In this document: positions 22,662 to 31,494 of the stretch, in pieces | Layout of the letters: each line of letters begins with the position of its first letter | How positions within the stretch are numbered: position 1 is the first letter of the stretch | Origin: Candidatus Saccharimonadales bacterium | GTDB taxonomy: Bacteria; Patescibacteriota; Saccharimonadia; Saccharimonadales; UBA10212 | Assembly: GCA_025450575.1 (NCBI GenBank) | Contig: JANWHE010000025.1 | Span: 1 to 48,545, forward strand | Direction: 5' to 3' | DNA length: 48,545 bases | Position numbers and translations under genes: made by a program | The notes under the pieces: generated by a model | Told to the model about the DNA's origin: nothing | What the model saw: only the letters and a program-made list of their open reading frames with translations | Database searches by the model: none

Positions 22662-23559
22662 CGACGCGGTCCTTGCGCTGCCGGCCCTTGGCATTACGTT
22701 CGACGTATTCGATGATTTTCGTAGCGACATCGCGCTCGGTTACGGACTCCGGTGTCTTGATGCTGGCCGAAGAGTTAACTTCCAAGACCAACGGGCCCCT
22801 TTCGGAACGCATCATATCCACGCCGCATATCGGTAAGCCCATGGCCTTGGCGGCCTTGATTGCCGTCTTTTCCTCTTCTTCGGTCAGCTTCATGGCCCGC
22901 CCTACCCCGCCTTGGTGGGTATTCGACCTGAAATCGTCGTCCAGGCTCTGCCGTTTGATACTGGTCACCACCCGCCCGCCGACCACTATGGCCCGAATGT
23001 CAGTACCGGCCGATTCTTCTATGAATTCCTGTACCAGGAAGTTCACGCCTTCTACAAAGAAGGCCTGCATCACCGCCTTGGCGGCTTTTTTGGTTTCGGC
23101 TAAAACTACTCCGTTGCCGTGCGTGCCGCGGGCCACCTTGATAATTACGGGCGCGCCGCCGGCCAGCTCCAAAACGTCGTCAAAGTCGGCGGTCTCTCTG
23201 GCGAAAACCGTCTTAGGGACGCCCACCTCGTACTTAGCCAGCAACTGATAAGCTCTCAGTTTATCCCTGGAACGGACTATGGCTATCGAGCTGGCAGTAG
23301 TAAATACGCCCTGCATTTCGAACTGGCGCACCACCGCCGAGCCATACATTGTGTATCGCTGGGCGATCCTGGGGATGATGGCATCGATACCGGTCAGCTT
23401 TTCTCCCTTGTAATATACGACCGGATTGCCTCGTTCTACGGCCATGTAACACTTGGCGTAATTCACTACGCGAACTTCATGGTCACGTAGTTCCGCGGTT
23501 TCTTTCAGCCGCCTGGTCGTATAGTTTTGCGGACCTTTGGATAAGATTATGATCTTCAT
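22654..23559 (-). CDS. RimK-family ATP-grasp ligase
   Basis: 301 residues from ATG 23559 (MKIIILSKGPQNYTTRRL), preceded by GGGAGA. ATP-grasp motifs: RDKLRAYQLL, PVIIKVARGTHGNGVVLAET (ATP lysine and Gly-rich loop), NFLVQEFIEE, DIRAIVVGGRVVTSIKRQ, and the Mg site LVLEVNSSASIKTPE. RimK ligases add glutamate to peptide C-termini (ribosomal protein S6 in E. coli). Here it sits with a RimB-type protease and a CphA-like Mur ligase, so its target may not be S6. It overlaps the rimB-like stop by four bases. Confidence 0.9.
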   Translation of the reverse strand: MKIIILSKGPQNYTTRRLKETAELRDHEVRVVNYAKCYMAVERGNPVVYYKGEKLTGIDAIIPRIAQRYTMYGSAVVRQFEMQGVFTTASSIAIVRSRDKLRAYQLLAKYEVGVPKTVFARETADFDDVLELAGGAPVIIKVARGTHGNGVVLAETKKAAKAVMQAFFVEGVNFLVQEFIEESAGTDIRAIVVGGRVVTSIKRQSLDDDFRSNTHQGGVGRAMKLTEEEEKTAIKAAKAMGLPICGVDMMRSERGPLVLEVNSSASIKTPESVTERDVATKIIEYVERNAKGRQRKDRVGA

Positions 23560-24047
23560 GCTTTTCTCTCCCACATATTAAACACTTCGAGTTCTCTCTT
23601 CAGCCGCTTCTTCTTGTTCTCTTCAAGCTCTTTCAGCGGCGTGCCGCGACCGACATCGATTAAGAATTTGCCTTTAAGCAACTTGCGGCCGATAAGTATC
23701 GGATAGGTCTTACGGCTCCTGTCAGACAGAGTGAAGGTCGCGACCAGCAATTTGCCGCCTAATTTGATCTGCATCTTAACCACGTAGCGCAGTTCCTTAT
23801 GGCCGAACGAATTGGCCACTCGGGTCAGCAAGTAATGCGGGGCCGGTATAATTATCTCTTTGCCGGTATAGTGTTCGGACTTCGGACCGAACAGTTTGAA
23901 GCTTAATACGCCGTCCTGCTCTCGGATACTTGTGGCCCATAAGCTTGATAAATCTGCGCCGGAATCGATTTTGGCGTGCACGCCTTTAATCCCCAGTTCG
24001 GGGAATGATATTTTTTCCACCCTGCCGATTATTTGCATTTTCTCCAC
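23556..24047 (-). CDS. RimB/RloA-like retropepsin-type protease
   Basis: 163 residues. Contains GRVEKISFPELGIKGVHAKIDSGADLSSLWA with catalytic Asp D28 in the DSG motif, then YVVKMQIKLGGKLLVATFTLSDRS and YPILIGRKLL, typical of the retropepsin-like family once named ATP-dependent zinc protease (PF05618). RimB of Pseudomonas modulates RimK-driven glutamylation, so the pairing with rimK here is meaningful. ATG overlaps the Mur ligase stop. Confidence 0.9.
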   Translation of the reverse strand: MEKMQIIGRVEKISFPELGIKGVHAKIDSGADLSSLWATSIREQDGVLSFKLFGPKSEHYTGKEIIIPAPHYLLTRVANSFGHKELRYVVKMQIKLGGKLLVATFTLSDRSRKTYPILIGRKLLKGKFLIDVGRGTPLKELEENKKKRLKRELEVFNMWERKA

Positions 24048-25312
24048 TATATAAACTCCGCTTTAAAGCTTTCTTTGATAAAGCCTATCGATCTTCGAAT
24101 ATCATCATTTACTATCACTACAATAACATCTTCGGGCTTCGCTATCCGGGCCGCTCTCTCGATAGCCTTGTCTTCCCGCAAAATCCTTTCGACGTTGGGG
24201 TTCTTGGACTTGAGCGCTTCGGCGAAAGCCTTTGACACTTTACCGACAGTCTCTGGGAAGCTGCCTGTAGTGATCGCGGGTTTCTTCCAGTAGCCATCGA
24301 TCTTATCAAAGACTATGAACCTATCGTAGCTGTCGGCTATGGTCTCGCCGGTCTCCTGAATCAGTTTATCGGTCCTGTCTTTGGCTAGCCGGACCACGCC
24401 GATTACTTGGCCGCCGTCAGTGAGCCCCCGGGCCAGTTCGGCCACTTGTTTAAGCGAGACTTTTTCGTGGGCGTAATCCGCCAAGATGATGGCGCCGTTG
24501 CCGGCCTTAAGCAAGGTCAGACGGCCGCCATAGGGATCAAGCCTGACTGACTCAAACGCTTGCTTCAAATCCGATGGTATCGTCCCGGAGCAAAAAGCTA
24601 TCACCGCAGCCGCGGCGTGCATAAGATTGAATACCGAAGGTTTAAAAGCGCCGCCGAACGTCCAAGGGATATTGTTCAATTCGAACAGCTCCGTCTTACT
24701 GGACTTCTTGAGCAGCCACACCTTGCCTTCCTTGGCCGTAATTGCCATCCCGCCATTCTTAAGATGTTTATCAAGATCGTGATGACTGAAATCTAGTCCG
24801 CAAGGAATCAGGACCGCTTTTTTGGGCGCTTTACCCAGTTTCTTACAAACCAGAGGGTCATCGGCGTTAAAAACCGCGTAAGAATCATCGCGGTCGAGTT
24901 TTTTGAATATGAATTCTTTGGCGGCGGCTATGTCGTCCTTGGTTTTGAGCCGCGAAGATGACCCCAGGTGGTCTTCGAAAACGTTTAGGAATACTCCGAC
25001 TTTATGGTTCCTGTAACCTAGTCCGGCGGCCGCGCTGGAGCCTAGGGCGCACTCTAGAATCGCCACGCCGTTTTCCTTAAGTTCCGGATTTTGATGGAAC
25101 TCCCATAAATACCGACCCGGACAAACCGTCGGCACTAGCCGCCAAGTCTTCCTGGAATCGTCAAGCGTGCTTTTCTGCCGCCCATTGACATAGTGGCCGG
25201 TGGTATCGACCTTTAAGGTATTGTGCCCGAGTTTCCGCAAAACATCAGCAATCACGGCGACAGTAGTCGTCTTACCTTTAGTCCCGGTCACAGAAATAAT
25301 TGGCACACTCAT
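24047..25312 (-). CDS. Mur ligase-family enzyme resembling the CphA C-terminal half
   Basis: 421 residues. P-loop VTGTKGKTTT (8-17) and DTTGHYVNGRQ, then AILECALGSSAAAGLGYRNHKVGVFLNVFEDHLG, close to the Mur-ligase half of cyanophycin synthetase rather than to MurC-F. The middle domain contains FNLMHAAAAVIAFC and DPYGGRLTLL; the C-terminal domain has ILADYAHEKVSLKQVAELARGL. It would activate a carboxylate with ATP and join it to an amino acid. The ATP-grasp half present in CphA is absent here, but a separate ATP-grasp gene lies two genes downstream. Confidence 0.85.
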   Translation of the reverse strand: MSVPIISVTGTKGKTTTVAVIADVLRKLGHNTLKVDTTGHYVNGRQKSTLDDSRKTWRLVPTVCPGRYLWEFHQNPELKENGVAILECALGSSAAAGLGYRNHKVGVFLNVFEDHLGSSSRLKTKDDIAAAKEFIFKKLDRDDSYAVFNADDPLVCKKLGKAPKKAVLIPCGLDFSHHDLDKHLKNGGMAITAKEGKVWLLKKSSKTELFELNNIPWTFGGAFKPSVFNLMHAAAAVIAFCSGTIPSDLKQAFESVRLDPYGGRLTLLKAGNGAIILADYAHEKVSLKQVAELARGLTDGGQVIGVVRLAKDRTDKLIQETGETIADSYDRFIVFDKIDGYWKKPAITTGSFPETVGKVSKAFAEALKSKNPNVERILREDKAIERAARIAKPEDVIVVIVNDDIRRSIGFIKESFKAEFI

Positions 25313-25355
25313 AAGTGTTATACAATACCATATTTATCGAGTTTTGTATATAGTT

Positions 25356-25922
25356 TTAGAGGCTTTTCCCCAGTAGTTGCGGCAAACCTAGCGTGCCGCC
25401 TTCTTCGGGGTGGAATTGGGTGCCGAAGATCTTCTTTCTTTTGTGGCGGACGATTTCGATGCCGGATTCAGAAACTGCTAGGACTTCAAGTTCTTTCTCC
25501 GGTACCTCGGGGACATACCAGTAATGGGCCTCCACCTGGCTGATAACTTTTTCTTTCAGGGATTTTTGGCCGATGTCGGTAAGCTGGGTGGTTTTAAAGC
25601 CATAAGTAAGCTCCGGCCGGTAGTGCACTTTACCCCCAAATGCCTTGACGATGACCTCGAATCCCATACAAATTCCCAGAATCGGCGTTTCGGCATTCCG
25701 GACGAAATCGATTTCGTCCTGGTACCAAAGTTTCCCGCGGGTAACCTTATCCGTTATCTCGAGCCCTTCCCCGCCGCCGCCGGATAAGATAACCAGGTCC
25801 TTGCCGCTATCATTGATCTCAATGCCCGGACGGTAGTTCTGCATCTCAATTTCATGATCTTTCAATGAAGCAAACAGGGCTTCCAGGTGTTCGGTGTGAT
25901 TGTTAATGAGCAGTATCTTCAT
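25356..25922 (-). CDS. Class I glutamine amidotransferase
   Basis: 188 residues. The GATase triad is complete: nucleophile C85 in ILGICMGFEV, and H171/E173 in GTQFHPEEGG; oxyanion region is LSGGGGEGLE. It releases ammonia from glutamine for a partner synthetase. No synthetase domain is fused, so the adjacent Mur ligase (44 bases away) is the likely acceptor partner, recalling the MurT/GatD pair, though the Mur ligase is CphA-like. Its start overlaps the 37-aa membrane peptide. Confidence 0.9.
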   Translation of the reverse strand: MKILLINNHTEHLEALFASLKDHEIEMQNYRPGIEINDSGKDLVILSGGGGEGLEITDKVTRGKLWYQDEIDFVRNAETPILGICMGFEVIVKAFGGKVHYRPELTYGFKTTQLTDIGQKSLKEKVISQVEAHYWYVPEVPEKELEVLAVSESGIEIVRHKRKKIFGTQFHPEEGGTLGLPQLLGKSL

Positions 25923-26032
25923 TTTTGGTGGTTAAGGACCTGGGTAAAGACTAAATAGATTACGGCGCCAATCAACAGCAGGAATAGGATAAGCATTGGG
26001 ATGAAGCCGTTCTGGTCTTTGTTTTTACTCAT
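25919..26032 (-). CDS. 37-residue single-pass membrane peptide
   Basis: Too short for the ORF track. Sequence starts MSKNKDQNGFIPMLILFLLL, one membrane helix (about 10-30), ending LNHQK. The stop overlaps the GATase start as ATGA, strong evidence for a translated first gene of the operon. It may anchor the complex to the membrane. No Shine-Dalgarno site seen. Confidence 0.65.
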   Translation of the reverse strand: MSKNKDQNGFIPMLILFLLLIGAVIYLVFTQVLNHQK

Positions 26033-26112
26033 AGTTTTTAATGTTGGTTATCTGATAAACATTATAAGCACAAGAAAAATTAAATTAAAGCACGTGGAGT
26101 AAAATAACTTAA

Positions 26113-26724
26113 ATGGGTTTCTTCGATTTATCCAACCTCAAGGAGGATTATGACTGGAGCTTGCAGCAGTTCGGGCCGGGCCCCAAGGCGCTGTTGTGGT
26201 GGGACTACCGGTCAATGGCCATCCGGTTTAGGGAATTAGTTAAGGATGTGCCGGTGGACGGCAAGAGCATCATGGACGCCGGCTGCGGCCTAGGGGACTT
26301 ATTGCCCTTTTTGTACGCCAAATCGGTCAATTTCAGATACATAGGCTATGACAGAAAGCCGGAATTCATAGACGAAGCTAAGAAGCATTTCGAAGGCCAT
26401 GATTTTAAAATCGGCGATCCTTTCAATAAGCGGCTAGGTCTCTATGATGTCGTTATTTCATCGGGCGCTATGAACGGCAATGTCAAAGACTGGCTCAAAA
26501 AACGCCAAAGAATGATTTCCAATCTGTTTGATCAGACCGGCGAAGTACTGGCGTTCAATATGGCTGGCGGCTTAAAACCGATTCCCAGCGACCCGCTGAT
26601 AGCCTACGCCGATGCTAACAAGATTTATCAATACTGCCGGACTTTGGCGGCCGACGTGAAACTTAACACCTCATACTTGGACAAAGACTTTACTATCGTG
26701 ATGTTCAAGAAAAAACCGGCTTAG
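26113..26724 (+). CDS. Class I SAM-dependent methyltransferase
   Basis: 203 residues. Motif I is [16 protein letters not shown] (SAM binding), then [18 protein letters not shown] (acidic ribose contact) and [12 protein letters not shown]. The N-terminal [30 protein letters not shown] is distinctive. Substrate unknown. It is divergent from the RimK/Mur ligase operon and might act in the same pathway. The promoter TAAAAT ends seven bases before ATG, without a Shine-Dalgarno site. The end overlaps dnaJ by four bases. Confidence 0.85.
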   Translation: MGFFDLSNLKEDYDWSLQQFGPGPKALLWWDYRSMAIRFRELVKDVPVDGKSIMDAGCGLGDLLPFLYAKSVNFRYIGYDRKPEFIDEAKKHFEGHDFKIGDPFNKRLGLYDVVISSGAMNGNVKDWLKKRQRMISNLFDQTGEVLAFNMAGGLKPIPSDPLIAYADANKIYQYCRTLAADVKLNTSYLDKDFTIVMFKKKPA

Positions 26725-27797
26725 GTTTCGCGCAGCGATTCCAGCAAGGCTCTCTGGTCTTTGGTGAGCTTGGTCGGAGTGTCGACGGCGATAGTCACAA
26801 TGTGGACGCCGCGGCTGTTTTTATTCAAATGGGGCACCCCGTGGCCGGACAGCTTGAAGTCAGTACCGCTCTGGGTGCCGGCCGGCACCTTCATGCGCAC
26901 CGGGCCGTCTACGGTAGAGACATCGATCTCGGTGCCTAGGGCGGCGTCGACCATCTCTATATGCTCAGTGGAAAGTATAAGATCGCCTTCTCGGGTGAAT
27001 TTCTTATGCGGCTTGACGCGGATATTAACATATAAATCGCCCTTTGGTCCGTGGGCGATGGCTTCGCCGTGTTCGCGCAGGCGGATAGTGGCGCCGTCGT
27101 CGACGCCGGCCGGGATCTTTAAGCGGACAATCTGGTTGCGCTTCTCGGTCCCCCGCCCTTTGCAGACAGTGCAGACTTTTTCGGGAATCTGGCCACGGCC
27201 CTCGCATTTAGGACAAGGCGCCGATTGCTGGATATTACCGAATACGGTGCGCATGACGTTGGTTACCTGGCCGCTGCCGCCGCAGTTATCACAGGTCTTT
27301 AAATCGTATCCGGGCTCGACGGTCGTGCCGGAACAGTGACTGCAGGTATCTTGCATGGTCAGGTTCAAATCGACTTCGGTGCCAAAGACAGCTTGCTCGA
27401 AACTGATTTCTATGGATGTCTCGACATCTTGGCCGCGGGCCTTGCGGCTGCGGCCGCCGCCCATATCGCCGCCAAAGAAACTGCCGAAGATGTCGCCCAA
27501 ACCTAGGTCCCCGAAATCAAAACTGAAGTCCTGGGCGCCACCGCCGAAACCAGCGAACGGGTTGCCGTCGCTGGCCGCGCTGCTGCCGACCCCGGCGTGG
27601 CCGAACTGGTCATAACGCTTGCGTTTAGCATCATCCTTAAGGATTTCGTAAGCCTCGTTAATTTCTTTGAATTTGGTCTCATCGCCGCCCCGGTCCGGAT
27701 GGTATTCGACGGCCTTTCGCCGGTAGGCTTTTTTTAGCTCATCGGCGCTGGCGCTCTTGCCCACCCCCAATACCTCGTAATAATCCCTCTTAGCCAT
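26721..27797 (-). CDS. dnaJ: Chaperone protein DnaJ
   Basis: 358 residues. J domain with HPD (EYHPDRGG), a Gly/Phe-rich region ([17 protein letters not shown]), four CxxCxGxG-type zinc motifs (CSHCSG, CDNCGG, CPKCEG, CTVCKG) and a C-terminal substrate domain. Stimulates DnaK ATP hydrolysis and delivers clients. Last gene of the CIRCE operon; the 53-aa ORF overlaps its start. Confidence 0.98.
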   Translation of the reverse strand: MAKRDYYEVLGVGKSASADELKKAYRRKAVEYHPDRGGDETKFKEINEAYEILKDDAKRKRYDQFGHAGVGSSAASDGNPFAGFGGGAQDFSFDFGDLGLGDIFGSFFGGDMGGGRSRKARGQDVETSIEISFEQAVFGTEVDLNLTMQDTCSHCSGTTVEPGYDLKTCDNCGGSGQVTNVMRTVFGNIQQSAPCPKCEGRGQIPEKVCTVCKGRGTEKRNQIVRLKIPAGVDDGATIRLREHGEAIAHGPKGDLYVNIRVKPHKKFTREGDLILSTEHIEMVDAALGTEIDVSTVDGPVRMKVPAGTQSGTDFKLSGHGVPHLNKNSRGVHIVTIAVDTPTKLTKDQRALLESLRET

Positions 27798-27951
27798 TTT
27801 TTTGCTTCTCTCGCTTTAAGATCTCAGCTTCTATGAACTTGCGGTCCTTGCTGACGTAATGGTCCTGGGCGTATTTGATGCCCAGCTTAACTCCCGCGGC
27901 TACAGCCACAGCGGGCAAGACAACATAGCGCAGGAAGTTAGCCGGCTTCAC
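27790..27951 (-). CDS. 53-residue protein between dnaK and dnaJ
   Basis: Missed by the ORF track (GTG start, short). The frame starts two bases after the dnaK stop (TAATAGTG) and its stop lies inside dnaJ codons 2-3, filling the gap exactly. Sequence begins [20 protein letters not shown] with a short hydrophobic helix, then [32 protein letters not shown], a charged helix. Probably a small membrane-attached protein expressed with the chaperones. Not a known family to me. Confidence 0.6.
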   Translation of the reverse strand: MKPANFLRYVVLPAVAVAAGVKLGIKYAQDHYVSKDRKFIEAEILKREKQKNG

Positions 27952-27953
27952 TA

Positions 27954-29867
27954 TTATTCTTTCTTGTCAGACTTGTCGTCGACGACTTCGCCTTCGATTG
28001 GTTCGTCCTTATCGGACTTTTTCTTGTCGCCCTCGCCAGAATCTTCGGCCGCAGCCTGGTCTTTCTGGGCCGCTTCATACATCTTGGCGCCGACCGGCAT
28101 TATCTTGTCGGATAGTTCCTTGGCGGCTTTCTCTAACTCGTCCTTATCAGTCGCTTCCAGGTGGGTCTTGGCTTCGGCGACGGCATCGTCCAAAGTTTTC
28201 AGGTCTTCTTCGGCCAGCTTGTCTTTGTAGTCGGTCTTCATCTTCTCGGCCTGGTAAACGGCGTTCTCCAAGGTGTTCTTAGCTTCGATAGCCTCGCGCT
28301 TTTTCTTATCCTCTTCGGCGTGAGCCTCGGCCTCCTTGGCGGCTTTTTCCACCTCGGCTTTGTCGAGATTGCCACTACCCTGGATGGTTATGCTCTGCTC
28401 TTTGCCGGTGCCCTTATCTTTGGCGGTGACGTTCAGGATGCCGTTAGCATCAATGTTGAAAGTAACCTCAATCTGCGGCACGCCGCGCGGCGCCGGCGGG
28501 ATGCCGTCCAGCACGAACCGGCCGAGCGATTTGTTGTCGGCGCTCATCTCGCGTTCGCCCTGTAATACATGGATTTCCACGCTGTTCTGATTGTCGGCGG
28601 CGGTGGAGAATACTTCGTTCTTGCTGGTCGGGATGGTGGTGTTGCGCTCAATCAGCTTAGTGGTGACACCGCCGAGGGTCTCGATACCCAAGCTTAGCGG
28701 GGTGACATCCAGCAACAGCACGTCTTTGACGTCGCCCTGCAGCACGCCGCCCTGGATAGCGGCGCCGACGGCTACCACTTCGTCCGGGTTGACTCCTTGC
28801 AGAGGGTCTTTACCGAAGATCTGCTTAACTTTTTCAATTACGGCCGGCATGCGGGTCATGCCGCCGACTAAAACGATCTCGTTGATGTCGGCGTTGCTCA
28901 GCTTGGCATCTTTGATGGCCTTTTCGCACGGTCCGGCGGTCTTATCGATGAGATCCTGGACCAGCTCGATAAGCTTGGCGCGGGTCAGTTTATATTCGAA
29001 GTGCTTTGGGCCTTCGGCGTCGGCTGTTAGAAACGGCAGGTTGATGTCGGCTACTTCGGTCGTTGATAGCTCCTTTTTGGCTTTTTCGGCCTCTTCTTTG
29101 AGCCGCTGCATAGCGGCCTTGTCGTCTTTGACATCGATGCCGGACTGGTTCTTGAACTGTTCCACGAAGTGGTTGACGATACGCATATCGAAATCTTCGC
29201 CGCCCAAGTGGGTGTCGCCGTTGGTGGAAAGCACTTCAAACACGCCTTCGCCTAACTGCAGTATTGATACGTCGAAGGTGCCGCCGCCGAGGTCAAAGAC
29301 GGCGATTTTTTCTTCTTTGCCTTTATCTAATCCATAAGCCAAAGCGGCAGCCGTCGGTTCATTGATAATCCGTTTGACTTCCAGTCCAGCGATCTTACCG
29401 GCATCCTTGGTGGCTTGGCGCTGGCTGTCGTCAAAATAAGCCGGCACGGTAATCACCGCTTCGGTGACCGGTTCGCCTAGAAAAGCCTCGGCGTCGGCTT
29501 TGAGCTTGCTTAGGATCATGCCGCTGACTTCTTCGGGGCTGTAGTCTTTGCCCGCCATCTCCACTTTGACGCCGCTGCCAGCCTTGACGATCTTGTAAGG
29601 CATCAGTTTGATGTCGCGCTGGACTTCCTCGTCGTCGAACTTGCGGCCGATTAACCGCTTGACGCCGAAAATAGTGTTAGTCGGGTTAGTGACCCGCTGG
29701 CGGTTAGCCACCTGGCCGACCAGCCGTTCGCCGTTTTTGTTGATTGCCACCACGCTGGGAGTGGTGCGGTTGCCCTCGCTGTTGGCGATGATTTCCGGTT
29801 TGCCGGACTGCATGGCCGCCATCGCGCTGTTAGTTGTTCCCAAATCGATCCCTATGATCTTTGCCAT
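27954..29867 (-). CDS. dnaK: Chaperone protein DnaK (Hsp70)
   Basis: 637 residues, full length. Nucleotide-binding domain: [71 protein letters not shown]. Substrate domain: [18 protein letters not shown]. Acidic C-terminal tail [30 protein letters not shown]-driven folding machine with GrpE and DnaJ of the same operon. The start shares TAATG with the end of the 117-aa gene. Confidence 0.99.
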   Translation of the reverse strand: MAKIIGIDLGTTNSAMAAMQSGKPEIIANSEGNRTTPSVVAINKNGERLVGQVANRQRVTNPTNTIFGVKRLIGRKFDDEEVQRDIKLMPYKIVKAGSGVKVEMAGKDYSPEEVSGMILSKLKADAEAFLGEPVTEAVITVPAYFDDSQRQATKDAGKIAGLEVKRIINEPTAAALAYGLDKGKEEKIAVFDLGGGTFDVSILQLGEGVFEVLSTNGDTHLGGEDFDMRIVNHFVEQFKNQSGIDVKDDKAAMQRLKEEAEKAKKELSTTEVADINLPFLTADAEGPKHFEYKLTRAKLIELVQDLIDKTAGPCEKAIKDAKLSNADINEIVLVGGMTRMPAVIEKVKQIFGKDPLQGVNPDEVVAVGAAIQGGVLQGDVKDVLLLDVTPLSLGIETLGGVTTKLIERNTTIPTSKNEVFSTAADNQNSVEIHVLQGEREMSADNKSLGRFVLDGIPPAPRGVPQIEVTFNIDANGILNVTAKDKGTGKEQSITIQGSGNLDKAEVEKAAKEAEAHAEEDKKKREAIEAKNTLENAVYQAEKMKTDYKDKLAEEDLKTLDDAVAEAKTHLEATDKDELEKAAKELSDKIMPVGAKMYEAAQKDQAAAEDSGEGDKKKSDKDEPIEGEVVDDKSDKKE

Positions 29868-30220
29868 TATTGTTCTCCTTTATCTGATTCATCATTTGCT
29901 ATTTTCTCTAAGCCTTCTAAAATATCTTCTACAGAAAAGTTTTCGGTCGTACCAGAAGATTGAGGTGCTGTGTCACTCCTCCGTAACTTTTCCATTAGTT
30001 CAGCCATCCTATATGCGGTCTCTCTTTCATGTGGGAGTAATGCTTCCAAGCGACGCTCAACATCTTCCTCTATGGCCGGTAATATACGGGCGGCTCTTTG
30101 AGACTCTAAGGGGTAAATATCCTGTTGATCTATATACAGCCTCTCTCGAGCGGCTTCATTTATAAGCCGCGCTACGGTTTCGATAGGATTTTTTGGTACA
30201 GCTTCGCTTTTTTCTAACAT
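29867..30220 (-). CDS. 117-residue protein between grpE and dnaK
   Basis: Not recognised. Helical and charged: [71 protein letters not shown], then an acidic end. No signal or membrane part. It overlaps grpE and dnaK through TAATG junctions on both sides, so it is translated with them under CIRCE control. Could be an added co-chaperone or degraded GrpE-like coiled coil; a cytoplasmic accessory factor is the simplest view. Confidence 0.75.
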   Translation of the reverse strand: MLEKSEAVPKNPIETVARLINEAARERLYIDQQDIYPLESQRAARILPAIEEDVERRLEALLPHERETAYRMAELMEKLRRSDTAPQSSGTTENFSVEDILEGLEKIANDESDKGEQ

Positions 30221-30684
30221 TATTTTTTATCCATCTTGACTTTGACCATGGCGTGGCGGATGACTTCATCACCAATAAGGTAGCCGGGTTGAAGTTCCTC
30301 GCAAACAACTTCAACCGTGCCATCGCCGTCTTCCATATGGACCGCCTCGTGCAGTCTGGGGTCAAAAACCTCGCCAACGGTCTTGATGCGCTTGACCCCA
30401 AGCTGGGCGAAACACTGTTCGAACTGCTTCAGCACGCCTTTCAGGCCTTTGACGTAGTCGTGGTCCTTCAGATCTTTGGGAGTGTGCTTGAAAGCTCGTT
30501 CCAGATTATCTAATGCCGGCAGCAGCTCCTGGACGACCATCGCCTTATAAAATTCGCCAAGCCGGGCTTTTTCCTGGTCGGTACGGCGGCGCAGGTTTTC
30601 GGCGTCGGCCCGTTCGCGCTGCAGCGCTCCCGTCAACTCAACAATTTGCTGTTCTAGCTCCTTAATCGTCGGTTTCCTAGACAT
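30220..30684 (-). CDS. grpE: Nucleotide exchange factor GrpE
   Basis: 154 residues. N-terminal coiled coil (LEQQIVELTGALQRERADAENLRRRTDQEKARLGEFYKAMVVQELLPALDNLERA) and the beta-domain end FDPRLHEAVHMEDGDGTVEVVCEELQPGYLIGDEVIRHAMVKV, matching GrpE. Releases ADP from DnaK. Overlaps hrcA by eight bases. Confidence 0.97.
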   Translation of the reverse strand: MSRKPTIKELEQQIVELTGALQRERADAENLRRRTDQEKARLGEFYKAMVVQELLPALDNLERAFKHTPKDLKDHDYVKGLKGVLKQFEQCFAQLGVKRIKTVGEVFDPRLHEAVHMEDGDGTVEVVCEELQPGYLIGDEVIRHAMVKVKMDKK

Positions 30685-31381
30685 AGAGAGTCTCCTCTAA
30701 AGCTTTGCCGGCCCGGCCGACCAGGCTCATTACTTCCCGGTAACTCTGGCGAGTGGGGCCCAGGACGCCGATGTAGCTACGGTCGCTGAATGGGCTGCGG
30801 AAGCGGCTGATTATCAAACTGGCGCCGGCGCTGCGGCCGATAGGGTTCTCGCGGCCGATGTAAACGCTCAGCGGTTCGTTGGGCGCGGCTTCGTGCAACC
30901 AAGGCTCCAAGTTATCCAAAAGCCTTGCGACTTCCTGGACTTGGCCAGGGTGCATGAACTCCGGCTGGCCGAACAGATTCGATAAGCCGCTCATATAAAG
31001 CTGCGGGCCGATGGTGGCCAGACCCAGGTTATGGGTTAACTCTACCAGGGTGTCTACGGTGTTGCGGATGGTGCGCTCCGGATGGCCGCCGCTGGCCGCT
31101 CGGGCCTGCACGGCGCGTTCGGCGCGGCCCTCGGCCGGCTGGCCGCCAGCCTGGGAGAGATCATTGACATAAAACCGGTAGCCTTTATCGGTCGGTATGC
31201 GTCCGGCGCTGGTGTGCGGCTGCTGGATGTAGCCGGCGCGCTCTAGGGCCGCCATTTCGGAACGGATAGTGGCGCTACTGACATCGAATAATTTAGCCAG
31301 CAAACTGCTGCCCACCGGGCTGGCCACTTCGGCATACTGTTCGACGATGGCCTGTAAAATCTTAGCTTGTCTATCGGTCAT
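30677..31381 (-). CDS. hrcA: Heat-inducible repressor HrcA (short form)
   Basis: About 234 residues from ATG 31381 (MTDRQAKILQAIVEQYAEV), chosen for the AGGAG site six bases upstream. Winged helix: VSSATIRSEMAALERAGYIQQPHTSAGRIPTDKGYRFYV; then a shortened effector part with NPIGRSAGASLIISRFR and GVLGPTRQSYREVMSLV. Typical HrcA is about 340 residues, so part of the central domain is missing. It binds CIRCE upstream of its own operon and is itself matured by chaperones in relatives. Confidence 0.95.
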   Translation of the reverse strand: MTDRQAKILQAIVEQYAEVASPVGSSLLAKLFDVSSATIRSEMAALERAGYIQQPHTSAGRIPTDKGYRFYVNDLSQAGGQPAEGRAERAVQARAASGGHPERTIRNTVDTLVELTHNLGLATIGPQLYMSGLSNLFGQPEFMHPGQVQEVARLLDNLEPWLHEAAPNEPLSVYIGRENPIGRSAGASLIISRFRSPFSDRSYIGVLGPTRQSYREVMSLVGRAGKALEETLYV

Positions 31382-31429
31382 TTGGCACTCCTGTGACATT
31401 TCTGCCAGCGTGCTTATATTCTAGATAAA

Positions 31430-31456
31430 CTGGCACTCCAATGTCAAGAGTGCTAA
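31430..31456 (-). promoter_or_regulatory. CIRCE operator with embedded -35
   Basis: Minus strand TTAGCACTC-N9-GAGTGCCAG, two mismatches from the perfect CIRCE repeat. The 9-base spacer contains TTGACA, which with TAGAAT 18 bases downstream makes the hrcA promoter, so HrcA binding would block the -35 box. Confidence 0.9.
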
Positions 31457-31494
31457 CTGTGGCGGTGAAATGATATGGCTGGTATAGTTTATAG

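Noticed and set aside
28591-29337. 248-aa plus-strand ORF antisense to dnaK
   Set aside because: Shadow of the strongly conserved dnaK frame; Ser/Pro-rich nonsense composition and no ribosome site.
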